From: Sphingomonas sp. dw_22
GTDB taxonomy: Bacteria > Pseudomonadota > Alphaproteobacteria > Sphingomonadales > Sphingomonadaceae
Direction of reading: 5' to 3'
NCBI RefSeq assembly: GCF_018449795.1
Contig: NZ_JAAVVE010000004.1
Location: 1-64,000, forward strand
DNA length: 64,000 bases
The stretch's first letter is position 1, and every line of letters begins with the position of its first letter. The position numbers and the translations under genes were made by a program. The notes under the pieces are model-generated. The model was given only the letters and a program-made list of their open reading frames with translations, searched no databases and was not told the DNA's origin. This document shows, in pieces, positions 25,982-34,917 of this stretch.

Positions 25982-26141
25982 GGGAAGCCCTCCGTCGATA
26001 ATCGGTGCGGAGCGAAACAAATCTGCACGCATCCACAACCGGCTGCACGCAGCGACAAGCGAAGCGGCCGAGGTCTCCCATTTCTTCTTGGCAAGCATTG
26101 GCCGCCGAGCGGCCAAAATGCCGGATAAGAGGAGATGTTGG

Positions 26142-27566
26142 ATGACTATCTTGGCCACGAACGCGATCGACCAGTATCAAACCGAGTTGCACGCCATCAT
26201 TCGCTCGCAGCGGGCGGCTTATGAGAAGGACGGGTTCCCGGACGCAGCGGTCCGTATCGACCGGCTGGAGCGGGCGACGGCGCTGATCGTCAAGAATCGG
26301 GATCTGCTGGTCGACACGATCTCGGCCGATTTCGGCCATCGCAGCCGGGAGGACACGCTGGCCGAGCTGTTCGCCACCGTTTCCGCGCTGCGGATGGCGG
26401 CCGAGAATGTCCAGACCTGGATGCAGCCGGAACAGCGCGCGCCGATCACGCCGGACGCCGAGGCGCGGGTGGAATATACGCCGCTCGGCGTGGTCGGGAT
26501 CATCGGCCCCTGGAACTATCCCCTCACGCTCATCTTCGGCCCGCTGTCCGGCATCCTGGCGGCGGGAAACCGTGCCGTGGTGAAACCGTCGGAATTCACC
26601 CCTCAATTCTCCGGCCTGCTGGCACGTCTTATCGGCGAGGCATTCTCGCCGGACGAGATCAGCGTGGTCCTCGGCGGTGCGGAGGAAGGCGCGATCTTTT
26701 CAGCCGCGCCGTTCGATCACCTGATCTTCACAGGCTCGACCTCGGTTGCGAAGCATGTGATGCGCGCGGCTTCGGACAATCTGACGCCGGTAACGCTGGA
26801 GCTGGGCGGCAAGTCGCCCGTGATCGTCACGGAGCAGTTCGATCTCGCCGAAGCTGCCGCCCGGATCATGACCGTGAAGACCCGGAATGCCGGCCAGATC
26901 TGCCTCGCGCCTGATCATGTGTTCGTGCCCGCCGGCAGCGCGCGGGCCTTCGCGGACGCCTGCGTCGCCGCGACCCGCGCGATGTTCCCCGAGGGTATCG
27001 GCTCTGCCCATTACACTTCCATCATCGCCGACCGGCATTATCAGCGGCTGGTCAGCCTCATCGAGGATGCTCGCGCCAAGGGCGCTGAGGTGGTCGACGT
27101 GCTCGCGCCCGAGGAAGGCGGCAACGATCGCCGGCTCGCGCCCCGACTGCTGCTCAACGCGACCGACGAGATGAAGGTGATGCAGGAGGAGGTCTTCGGC
27201 CCGCTGCTGCCGGTGGTCGAATATGACGATCTCGACGCGGTGCTGGCGAAAGTGCGCAGCGGCCCCCGTCCGCTCGCCGTCTATTATTTCGGCAAGGATG
27301 ATGAGAACGCCCGCAAGATGCTCGATGGCACCGCGTCGGGCGGCGTCACCATCAACGACGTGATGGCGCATGTCTTCTGCGAGGATCTGCCGTTCGGCGG
27401 AATCGGTGCGTCGGGCATGGGTTCCTATCACGGGCTGACCGGCTTCCGCACTTTTAGCCATGCGCGCGCCATCTACCGTCAAAGCCCGGGACGGGAGGCG
27501 TCCGCTCTTTTCCGTCCGCCCTTCGGACCGGCGTTCGAGCAGTTCATCGCTCAGGCGCTGGTCTGA
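26142..27566 (+). CDS. Coniferyl-aldehyde-dehydrogenase-like ALDH
   Basis: A 474-residue NAD(P)-dependent aldehyde dehydrogenase of the CalB/class-3 type. GIIGPWNYPL begins the cofactor site, ELGGKSPVIV carries the general base Glu, and NAGQICLAPDHVFVP contains the catalytic Cys. The late motif EEVFGPLLPVV is also present. ATG 26142 has GAGGAG upstream; the longer frame to 25917 overlaps the AraC gene and is rejected. A paralogue lies at 56834-58261 with long identical blocks. It probably oxidises aromatic or aliphatic aldehydes to acids. Confidence 0.9.
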   Translation: MTILATNAIDQYQTELHAIIRSQRAAYEKDGFPDAAVRIDRLERATALIVKNRDLLVDTISADFGHRSREDTLAELFATVSALRMAAENVQTWMQPEQRAPITPDAEARVEYTPLGVVGIIGPWNYPLTLIFGPLSGILAAGNRAVVKPSEFTPQFSGLLARLIGEAFSPDEISVVLGGAEEGAIFSAAPFDHLIFTGSTSVAKHVMRAASDNLTPVTLELGGKSPVIVTEQFDLAEAAARIMTVKTRNAGQICLAPDHVFVPAGSARAFADACVAATRAMFPEGIGSAHYTSIIADRHYQRLVSLIEDARAKGAEVVDVLAPEEGGNDRRLAPRLLLNATDEMKVMQEEVFGPLLPVVEYDDLDAVLAKVRSGPRPLAVYYFGKDDENARKMLDGTASGGVTINDVMAHVFCEDLPFGGIGASGMGSYHGLTGFRTFSHARAIYRQSPGREASALFRPPFGPAFEQFIAQALV

Positions 27567-27628
27567 CTGGGAGGGTGTGCGCCGAACTGATGGGCCAAGC
27601 TGCCGTCGTCGGGACACGCCATCGACGC

Positions 27629-27709
27629 GAGCCATTGCTTTCCACTGGAAGTAATGGCTCGCCGCGTGTTGGCTCGATCAGATCAACTCCCCGGATGGCT
27701 GGTGCATGT
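27629..27709 (+). repeat. 81-bp direct repeat, copy 1
   Basis: An 81-bp element, nearly identical (only a handful of mismatches, no gaps) to 31735-31815 in the same orientation. Its first 30 bases form an imperfect hairpin (GAGCCATTGCTTTCC against GGAAGTAATGGCTC). It lies between the aldehyde dehydrogenase and the convergent PLP enzyme gene. The two copies bracket exactly the PLP enzyme and TonB receptor genes. Confidence 0.9.
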
Positions 27710-27750
27710 GACCCCGCAGAGAGTCGGAAGTTGGGGGCAGTCCCGTCTCT

Positions 27751-29025
27751 CTATCTTAAGGACTTGATTGCGCCGATCAGACGATCGATCTCGTCCTCGC
27801 TCGTGAATATGCCCGGGGTCACGCGCACGCACGCGCCGCTCGCCACCCCGTCGCGGTGAACGGTGAAAATCCGGAACTGCTCCAACAGCCGGTTAGCCAG
27901 GGCCTTGTTCTGCGCGATGCTCGTCTGCCCGCGCAGACGGAAGGATGTAAGCGCGCAGGTGAGGCGCGGGTCGGCGGGAGTCAGGATCTCGACCTTGGGA
28001 TCCTCGCGGAAAGTCTCCGCCCAGCGGTCGCGCAGATGGCGCAGTCGCTGCTCCTTTGCCCTGACGCCGATCCCCTCGTGGAAATCGAGCGCATCGGCGA
28101 GCGCGAGGAAGGCGCCGAAATTGGCCGTGCCGGTGTGGATCCGGCTGTTGATGTCGTCCCGGCCGCCATCTCCTTCCACGCCCATGGCATGGTCGATCGC
28201 GTCGAGGCGGCTCTTGCGAATATAGAGGATACCAACGCCGATCGGCGCGCCGATCCATTTCTGGCAGGTCAGCCCGACGAAATCGGCGTCGAGGGAAGCG
28301 AGATCGAAGTCGAGCTGGCCCCAGGAGTGGGCGGCATCGAGGATGACGTCGACGCCCCGCGCCTTCGCCAGCGCGACGATTTCCTTCACCGGCATCACCA
28401 GCCCGGTCCTGTGCCCGACATGGGTGAGCAGCATCAGCCGGGTTCTGGGATGCGCGTCGAGGGCCCGCGCATAGGCGTCGATCAGGCCCTGATAGGTCGC
28501 GGGCTCGGGGATGGCGAAGCTGACGGGCTCGACGCCGCGCCTGTCGCGCATCCAGCGGAAGCCGGCTTGCATGCTGTCATAATCGAGGTCGGCGAAGAGC
28601 ACCTGATCGCCCGGCCGCAGTCGGTTATAGCCGCCGATCAGAGTCAGCAGGGATTCCGTGGCGCCGCGCGTGAAGGCAATCTCGTCCGGCTGGACGCCCA
28701 GTATCGCCGCCGCGCGGGCGCGCAGCTTCATCAGGTCCGGCCAGAAATCGCCGCGCGAATAGAGCGATGTGGCCCTGTTCACCATGTCCAGCTTGCGGGC
28801 ATAGGCTTCGGTCACGGGCCGGGCCATGGCGCCCCAATTGCCGTTCTCTAGCTGTACGACATTCGGCGGCAGGTCATATTGGGCGGCGATGCTGCGCCAA
28901 TAGCTGGTGTCCGTCGGTAGCGCGCCGGGCGACGGCATGGCCGCCCGGGCGTTGCCGGCGGTAACCGCCAGCGCTGCCGCGCCGGCGGCCAAGCCCATGG
29001 CTTCCCTTCGGTTGAGCTTATCCAT
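27751..29025 (-). CDS. Class-V PLP enzyme (cysteine desulfurase / isopenicillin-N-epimerase-like), Tat-exported
   Basis: 424 residues. The N-terminus DKLNRREAMGLAAGAAALAV ending GNARA is a twin-arginine export signal, so the enzyme should work in the periplasm. The class-V fold is supported by GATESLLTLIGGYNRLRPGD, LLTHVGHRTGLVMPV, DAAHSWGQLDFDLASLDADF and the PLP-lysine region GLTCQKWIGAPIGVGIL. It follows the TonB receptor by 23 bases on the same strand and is surely co-transcribed. The receptor probably brings in an amino-acid- or thiol-containing compound that this enzyme then transforms. The precise reaction is unknown. Confidence 0.87.
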   Translation of the reverse strand: MDKLNRREAMGLAAGAAALAVTAGNARAAMPSPGALPTDTSYWRSIAAQYDLPPNVVQLENGNWGAMARPVTEAYARKLDMVNRATSLYSRGDFWPDLMKLRARAAAILGVQPDEIAFTRGATESLLTLIGGYNRLRPGDQVLFADLDYDSMQAGFRWMRDRRGVEPVSFAIPEPATYQGLIDAYARALDAHPRTRLMLLTHVGHRTGLVMPVKEIVALAKARGVDVILDAAHSWGQLDFDLASLDADFVGLTCQKWIGAPIGVGILYIRKSRLDAIDHAMGVEGDGGRDDINSRIHTGTANFGAFLALADALDFHEGIGVRAKEQRLRHLRDRWAETFREDPKVEILTPADPRLTCALTSFRLRGQTSIAQNKALANRLLEQFRIFTVHRDGVASGACVRVTPGIFTSEDEIDRLIGAIKSLR

Positions 29026-29048
29026 GGCGGTAGCCTTCGGCCGCAGCG

Positions 29049-31475
29049 TCAGAATTTGACATCGAACCGCGCATAATAATTTCCGCCATTGGTGCCGTAG
29101 GGCGCGTTGCGCGAGTAGACGAGGCCGCGGCTCGCCTGGAAGATCGCCTTGTCGGGATAGGTATCGAACAGGTTCTCCGCGCCGACACGCAGCGAAACCT
29201 GCTCCGTCACCTTGTACGACACAGAGGCATCGAAGAAGGCGACGCCGCCGAAATTCTGGAAGATGTCGCCGGTCGAATTACCGGTCGAATCCGTCCAGGA
29301 GCCGTAATAGAGCAGCCGGCCGAGCAGCGAGACGCGGCCGATATCATAGGTGAGGGTGCCCGACACATTGTGCTGCGGAATGCCCTTCTCAAAGGTGGTC
29401 CGTTGCGTGGGGTTGCCGGTGAGCGAGCCCGACAGCACCTCGGTATGGGTGTAGCTATAGGCCACCGTCGCGCCGAGCTGGCCCGGCCCGACCCCATGAT
29501 TGTAGGACAACACCGCGTCGATCCCGCGCGTACGGGTGTCGAAATCGTTGGTGAAGAAGTTGACGCTGGTGAAATCATTGGCGCCGGCCACGTTCAGGTC
29601 GATGAGCTGCTGGCGGATGGCCGGTGTCACCGTGAAGGTCTGCGACACGCCGAAGCGTTTGCTCACATCGACCTGATAAAGGTCGAGCGACCCGCTGAGC
29701 CCGGTTTTGTTGCTGCGCCAGACGAGGCCGGCGGTGTAGGTCTTGGATTCTTCCGGCTCCAGCGGCTTGGCGCCGAAGAAGGCCGCCACCGGATTGAGCG
29801 GCGAAAGACGGCCCGTGGTGAAGAGCTGGAGCGTAACGGTGTCGAGGCCCTGGCTGATGTTGGTGGCGTTGAGCTGGCCGGGGCTCGGCGCCTTGAAGCC
29901 GGTGGAATAGGAGCCGCGGATCGCCACCGCCGGCGTGATCTCGTAGCGGGTGGCGAACTTGTAGTTGAAGGTGTTGCCGAACGTATCGTAATTCTCGTCG
30001 CGCAGCGCCACCTCGCCGCTCCACCGCTCGGTGAAGGGCACCTGGATATCGAGATAGCCGGCATAGTCCGTCTGGTTCCACTTGCCCGCCTGCTGCGGGC
30101 CGAAGCCGGGGAAGCCGTTGGACTGGGCGGCAAGGCCGGCCGCCGCGCCGGGGCCGACCTCATAGGAGGCCGGATCGCCCATCTTCACCTGATAGGTCTC
30201 GACGCGGCGTTCGGCGCCGAAGGCGATGTTGATCGGCTCCGCGAACACGGCGACCGGCAGGCGATAGACGCCGTCGAAATTGAGGTTGAACTCGCGCTGG
30301 ACCTGGCGGCCCAGGTTGAAGTCGAACGGGCTTTCCGGCCCCATCGAGGCGTTGATCGAGTTGTTGAGGAAGAAGCGGCTCGAATTGATGCCGAACGAGG
30401 CGCTCACATCCCAGGTGAAGCGGGATGAGCCCGTGCTGCGGATGCCGCCGACGATCTGGCCGTCATTGGCGCGCACGCCCTCGCGCGGGCTGAAGCCCGC
30501 CGGATAGACGTCGTTCAGGTCGAAACCGGGAAAGACATCCACGATCTTGTAGATATTGGGGTTGGCGTCCGGGTTGCGCCAGTTGATGTCGGAGATGCCG
30601 TAGCTGTTGGCATAGGTGCCGAACGTATAAGCCTCGATCGACGGCGCCAGCGGCACGGCCGCGTCGAGCGCGAGGCGCAGGCTGTGCGTCTCCGGATTGC
30701 CCCAATGCTGCACGGGATCGGGCACGTCGATGTCCGGATGGGCGGCCTGGAAGGCGATCGCGTCGGGGCGCTGGGCCGTGCGCGAGGTGGTGTCCGCGTG
30801 CGAATATTCCGCCGAGAGGACCGCATGGCCGCCGTCGCCGAGCGCGAAGCCGGCGCGCGCGCCGACCTGCCACTGCGTGCCGTCGCCCTTATAATATTGC
30901 GAGCCCTGCGAATAGGCGGAGAAGCCCGGCTTCTCGTCGAGGATGATGTTGATCACGCCCGCGATCGCGTCCGAGCCATATTGGGCCGAGGCGCCGTCGC
31001 GCAGCACCTCGATATGGCCGATGCCGAAGTTGGGGATCTGCCCCAGGTCCGTTGCCTGCGAGCCGTTGCTCTGGAGGAAGGCCGAGCGGTGGAAGCGCTT
31101 GCCGTTGACGAGGACCAGCGTCATGTCCGGCGTCAGGCCGTCCAGCGAGGCCGGGCGGATGAACTGCGGGCCGTCGGAAGAGGGCAGGTGCTTCACGTTG
31201 AAGCTCGGCACCAGCGTGGCCAGCGTCTCGTCGACATTGCTTGTCGCGGTCGAGCGGATCGACTTCTGGGAAAAGACATCGACCGGGGAGAGTGCGTCGA
31301 ACTGGGTCTGCGCCTGTTGGCGGGTGCCGGTGACGATGATGGTGTCGGAGCCCGCAGCGTCCTCCTGGGTGGCTTGCCGGGTTTCGCTCGCTTCCTGGGC
31401 GTAGGCTGTCCCCTCCGATGTGAGGGCGATGCAGAAAGCCACTCCGGTCAGAGCCGCGATGCGATAATGATTCAC
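29049..31475 (-). CDS. TonB-dependent outer-membrane receptor
   Basis: 808 residues. A signal peptide (ending TAYAQ) is followed by a TonB-box-like DTIIVTGTRQQ. The plug carries SFNVKHLPSSDGPQFIRPAS, LDGLTPDMTLVLVNGKRFHR and VLRDGASAQYGSDAIAGVIN, and the beta-barrel ends YYARFDVKF. It is first in a two-gene unit with the Tat-exported PLP enzyme. It starts just downstream of an AT-rich region with the second 81-bp repeat. The ligand is unknown; the partner enzyme suggests an amine or amino-acid derivative. Confidence 0.9.
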   Translation of the reverse strand: MNHYRIAALTGVAFCIALTSEGTAYAQEASETRQATQEDAAGSDTIIVTGTRQQAQTQFDALSPVDVFSQKSIRSTATSNVDETLATLVPSFNVKHLPSSDGPQFIRPASLDGLTPDMTLVLVNGKRFHRSAFLQSNGSQATDLGQIPNFGIGHIEVLRDGASAQYGSDAIAGVINIILDEKPGFSAYSQGSQYYKGDGTQWQVGARAGFALGDGGHAVLSAEYSHADTTSRTAQRPDAIAFQAAHPDIDVPDPVQHWGNPETHSLRLALDAAVPLAPSIEAYTFGTYANSYGISDINWRNPDANPNIYKIVDVFPGFDLNDVYPAGFSPREGVRANDGQIVGGIRSTGSSRFTWDVSASFGINSSRFFLNNSINASMGPESPFDFNLGRQVQREFNLNFDGVYRLPVAVFAEPINIAFGAERRVETYQVKMGDPASYEVGPGAAAGLAAQSNGFPGFGPQQAGKWNQTDYAGYLDIQVPFTERWSGEVALRDENYDTFGNTFNYKFATRYEITPAVAIRGSYSTGFKAPSPGQLNATNISQGLDTVTLQLFTTGRLSPLNPVAAFFGAKPLEPEESKTYTAGLVWRSNKTGLSGSLDLYQVDVSKRFGVSQTFTVTPAIRQQLIDLNVAGANDFTSVNFFTNDFDTRTRGIDAVLSYNHGVGPGQLGATVAYSYTHTEVLSGSLTGNPTQRTTFEKGIPQHNVSGTLTYDIGRVSLLGRLLYYGSWTDSTGNSTGDIFQNFGGVAFFDASVSYKVTEQVSLRVGAENLFDTYPDKAIFQASRGLVYSRNAPYGTNGGNYYARFDVKF

Positions 31476-32151
31476 TCAGTTGTCCCCGATTTGATTGCGT
31501 CGGGTGGCACATGGCGTGGCTTAGTGACCTTAATGTTACAGAAGCGTGTTGTTTATGTTATCTGCATATATAAAATTATAAATCCGCAGAGCGTGAGTAA
31601 TTTATGATTACTTATCCCACTAATGAAATACTATTAGCGTCTGGCGAGCGGAATTTGTATTCATATTTTACCACTGATATTGTCAATAGATACTTATCTA
31701 TATCAACATGCGATATCGTATTGGTGGTGTGGATGAGCCATTGCTTTCCGATGGAAGTAATGGCTCGCCGCGTGTTGGTTCCATCACATGAACTCCCCGG
31801 ATGGCTGATGCATGTCAATGGCCGCCTTCGCCCAATCTCAGTCGTCCGACCGATCGGTACAACATCCCGAGACCGGCCATTCAAACCGCCCGCCGCGTTC
31901 CCGCTTCTAAATGTCCGACGGGCAATCTCAGGAGAACTCGATCGGGACAGATTTGGAAAAGCGCGTCCCTGCAGGGACGCGCAAGCGCTTCGCAACGACC
32001 TCGTCCCGTTGGACATTCGTCTGGAGAACGACTGACCGGCAATACCGCCATCAACGCTCATCCACTTTTAGTGCGCCGCTTCGCGTGCCTTCTGCTAGCA
32101 AGGCCCGCACCCAAGTCCGGGATTGCCAACCACATTGATCAGGGATGAAGA
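31476..32151. other. AT-rich intergenic region upstream of the receptor
   Basis: 676 bp between the divergent receptor (31475, minus) and hydrolase (32152, plus) genes. Positions 31540-31740 are strikingly AT-rich for this genome. Copy 2 of the 81-bp repeat follows at 31735-31815. No convincing coding frame or RNA gene is visible. Promoters for both genes must lie here. Confidence 0.6.
31735..31815 (+). repeat. 81-bp direct repeat, copy 2
   Basis: Second copy of the element at 27629-27709, same orientation, with the internal hairpin GAGCCATT(G/A)CTT... conserved. The spacing between copies is 4106 bp start to start. Unlike copy 1, which sits between convergent 3' ends, this copy lies in a divergent promoter region, so a shared terminator role is unlikely. 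Confidence 0.9.
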
Positions 32152-33273
32152 ATGAAGCGAGCCTTCGTTGCCTCGGCCGTAGCGGCCGTTTCCATGTTCC
32201 CGGCCGCGGCCGTGCCGGCAGATGAACCGCGCCAGAGTTACACACGAGCCGAAGTCGCTGCTGTCATCGGAGACATTCAGAAGATCGTCTCCCCAAATGG
32301 CGTACAGGAACAGCTGGAAATCCCGATTGGTGGCATAAAGCAATGGATCAGTGTTCGCGGACGGGATCGTCGCAATCCGATCTTGCTGGTCATCCACGGA
32401 GGCCCTGGCTCGGTGGAGATGCCGCTCAGCTGGACATATCAGGCGGGATGGGAAGACTATTTCACCGTCGTCCAATGGGATCAGCGCGGCGCGGGAAAGA
32501 CGTTCGCTGCCAATGATCCCGAGTTGGTCAAGCCCACGCTGACGATCGACCGCATGGTCGCCGATGCCGGCGAAGTAGTGCAATATCTACAGAAGCGCTA
32601 CGACAAGAAGAAGGTATTCGTTCTCGGACATTCCTGGGGCAGCGCGATCGGGCTGAGTTTGGCTAAGCGTCATCCGGAGTGGCTTTATGCCTATGTCGGC
32701 GAAGGCCAGATTCTGAACGGTGGCGACAATGAGCGGGTAGGATACGCCAACACGCTGAAGGCGGCCCGAAAAGCCGGCAACGCGAAGGCAATCCAGGAAC
32801 TCGAGGCAATAGCGCCCTATCCGAATCTGGACGGCAGCACGCCGCTCGAAAAGGTCCGGGTCGATAGGAGATGGTCGGGCTATTATGGGGGCTTGGCTGC
32901 CGGCCGGAGCTCCTTGGACTGGTACAGCAACGCACTGGAGATGTCCCCGGAATATACCGACAAGGACCTGGCGGCGATCGACGGCGGAACGGCGATGTCC
33001 CTACGAGCTTTCCTGCCGCAAGAGGCGAAGATGGACCTCACCAAATATACCAGCTTCAAGACGCCGATCATCATCTTCGCCGGGCGTCACGACAATACGA
33101 CGCCTTCGGAGAATGTGGCGGCCTGGCTGCCGGGTGTCCGCGCGCCATCCAAGAAGCTCATATGGTTCGAGAATTCGGCCCATATGATCGCAACCGAAGA
33201 GCCCGGACGTGTCCTGGTCCACCTGGTGCAGGATGTGCGTCCCTTTGCGCGCAAGGATCTGCCTGATCGTTGA
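32152..33273 (+). CDS. Secreted alpha/beta hydrolase, proline-iminopeptidase-like
   Basis: 373 residues with a signal peptide (about 1-23, MKRAFVASAVAAVSMFPAAA). HGGPG, WDQRGAGKT and the nucleophile elbow VLGHSWGS match the prolyl iminopeptidase/proline aminopeptidase group of alpha/beta hydrolases. GRHDNTTP supplies the likely acid, and FENSAHMIATEEP the His. It stands alone after the AT-rich region. It may cleave N-terminal proline or hydrolyse an ester or lactone; the family is not specific enough to say. Confidence 0.84.
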   Translation: MKRAFVASAVAAVSMFPAAAVPADEPRQSYTRAEVAAVIGDIQKIVSPNGVQEQLEIPIGGIKQWISVRGRDRRNPILLVIHGGPGSVEMPLSWTYQAGWEDYFTVVQWDQRGAGKTFAANDPELVKPTLTIDRMVADAGEVVQYLQKRYDKKKVFVLGHSWGSAIGLSLAKRHPEWLYAYVGEGQILNGGDNERVGYANTLKAARKAGNAKAIQELEAIAPYPNLDGSTPLEKVRVDRRWSGYYGGLAAGRSSLDWYSNALEMSPEYTDKDLAAIDGGTAMSLRAFLPQEAKMDLTKYTSFKTPIIIFAGRHDNTTPSENVAAWLPGVRAPSKKLIWFENSAHMIATEEPGRVLVHLVQDVRPFARKDLPDR

Positions 33274-33790
33274 GCAAAGATCCGCCAGGTTCGGGCGACA
33301 AGGCCGCGGCGAGCCAACGCCACGGCACTGTTTCCTTCAACGGCTCTATTCCACACCACCATCGCCACGGTCATCGACCGGCACCTGTCACGTGCCGTCG
33401 CGAAATAGACCAATCCGGACCCCGCCGCTTTCGCCATTCGCAATCGACGCACCGAAACTCCCGTTTCTTGATCGTTTTAGGGAAGCGGGGCATGATGCAA
33501 TGTCAGCATCGCCCATTGCGCCTCCGAAACCTGCCTGTCGGCACTCCACCATAAGCCGCCCAAGGGATGGATCGTTGGCCTCGGAGGCGGCCGTCCAGTT
33601 CAGGTTGCCGGTACGGCTTGTCAGAACGGCGGCAACGGGGATTTTGGGCTCTGACAGCTTCGAGGAAGAAGATCTGCGATAGCGGCCGCGCCCACATTGC
33701 CCGCCTTGGCGATTTCCGTGCCGGCGACCAGACCCGCGACGATCGGGGCGGTCTTGAGCAGGGGTATGGCGTGAGTTTGACGGCGATTGC
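33274..33790. other. Region without a supported gene
   Basis: 517 bp between the hydrolase and the BASS transporter stop codon. On the minus strand two pieces look weakly protein-like: one reading APIVAGLVAGTEIAKAGNVG (about 33660-33760) and, in another frame, GNLNWTAASEANDPSLGRLM (about 33545-33605). Neither has a start, an intact frame or a family I recognise. They could be decayed coding sequence or high-GC coincidence. Confidence 0.35.
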
Positions 33791-34810
33791 TCAGGCGGTC
33801 GCCGGTGTCGCTACAGCTATCACTGTTTCGCGGTCGCGCGTCCGGGCCGCATATCGGCGGGCCAGCATCGCGCAGACGAACAGCTGGGCCTGATGGAATA
33901 GCATCAGCGGCAGAACGATCAGGCCCACGGCGTGGCCGGGGAATAGGATCGTCGCCATCGGGATGCCGCCGGCCATGCTCTTCTTGGAGCCGCAGAAGAC
34001 GATCGCGATCTCGTCCTGTGTCGAGAAGCCGAGCCGGCGCGTGGCTATCGTCATCGTGGTGATAACCAGCGCGAGCACGGCCAGATCCAGCGCGATCACC
34101 ACGGCCAGATCGGCGCCCGAAAGCTCGGACCACACACCCGCCACCATGCCCGCGCTGAACGCCGCGTAGACGACCAGCAGTATCGAACCGCGATCCACCA
34201 CCGTTGTCAGCACGGGATGGCGTAACAGCCATGCGCGGATCCACGGCCGCGCGATTTGTCCCGCCACGAACGGCAGCAGGATCTGCATCGCGATATCGCC
34301 GAGCGCGTGGGCGGAGAAGCCGGCGCCGACCGCCGGCAACAGGAGCGACACAAGCAGCGGTGTCAGGAAAACACCCGCCAGGTTCGACACCGAGGCGCTG
34401 CATAAGGCGGCCGGCACGTTGCCCCGCGCGATCGAGGTGAAGGCGATCGAGGATTGGACGGTCGACGGTAGCAGGCAGAGATAGACTAGCCCGACGAGGA
34501 TATCGTGCGGCAGATAGGGACGCATGATCGCGCCTATCGCCAGCCCGATCGCAGGAAAGAGCAGGAAGGTGCTGGCGAAGGTCAGCGATTGAAGCCGCCA
34601 ATTCGTGATCCCGGTCCATACCGCGGCAGGCGAAAGTCGCCCGCCATAAAGGAAGAACAGCATCGCCACGGCGATCGTGACCGCGGCATCAGCGATCACG
34701 CGCCCCTCTCCACGCGCGGGCAGCAGCGCCGCGAGCGCTACCGTCGCGATCAGGAGCAGAAGATAGGGATCGACCGGCAGGCGGCCGATCCATGCGCGGA
34801 TGATGGTCAT
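33791..34810 (-). CDS. Bile-acid:sodium symporter family (BASS/SBF-like) transporter
   Basis: A 339-residue integral membrane protein with about nine or ten hydrophobic segments. Landmarks of the SBF-like group are present: LLFPAIGLAIGAIM, YLCLLPSTVQSSIAFTSIAR, GNVPAALCSASVSNLAGVFL, and FCGSKKSMAGGIPMATILF near the C-terminus. ATG 34810 is preferred because GGGAG precedes it. It is divergent from a LysR gene 107 bp away, which likely controls it. The substrate is unknown; family members move organic anions. Confidence 0.88.
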   Translation of the reverse strand: MTIIRAWIGRLPVDPYLLLLIATVALAALLPARGEGRVIADAAVTIAVAMLFFLYGGRLSPAAVWTGITNWRLQSLTFASTFLLFPAIGLAIGAIMRPYLPHDILVGLVYLCLLPSTVQSSIAFTSIARGNVPAALCSASVSNLAGVFLTPLLVSLLLPAVGAGFSAHALGDIAMQILLPFVAGQIARPWIRAWLLRHPVLTTVVDRGSILLVVYAAFSAGMVAGVWSELSGADLAVVIALDLAVLALVITTMTIATRRLGFSTQDEIAIVFCGSKKSMAGGIPMATILFPGHAVGLIVLPLMLFHQAQLFVCAMLARRYAARTRDRETVIAVATPATA

Positions 34811-34917
34811 GGCTGAACTCCCGACTTGCGGCGCTCGCGACCTATGCCTTCGCCCGGTGATGCACAATTCCGATCATCATGATAATAGTCATCACGAACC
34901 ACGATAAGCGATACGTC

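Noticed and set aside
27629..31815. CRISPR or REP array based on the hairpin repeats
   Set aside because: Only two copies were seen, 4.1 kb apart and with genes between them; there is no repeat-spacer periodicity.
33545..33760. Minus-strand coding-like pieces beyond the BASS transporter
   Set aside because: They lie in different frames, have no start codon or recognisable family, and could be chance in GC-rich DNA; kept only as a note on the gap.
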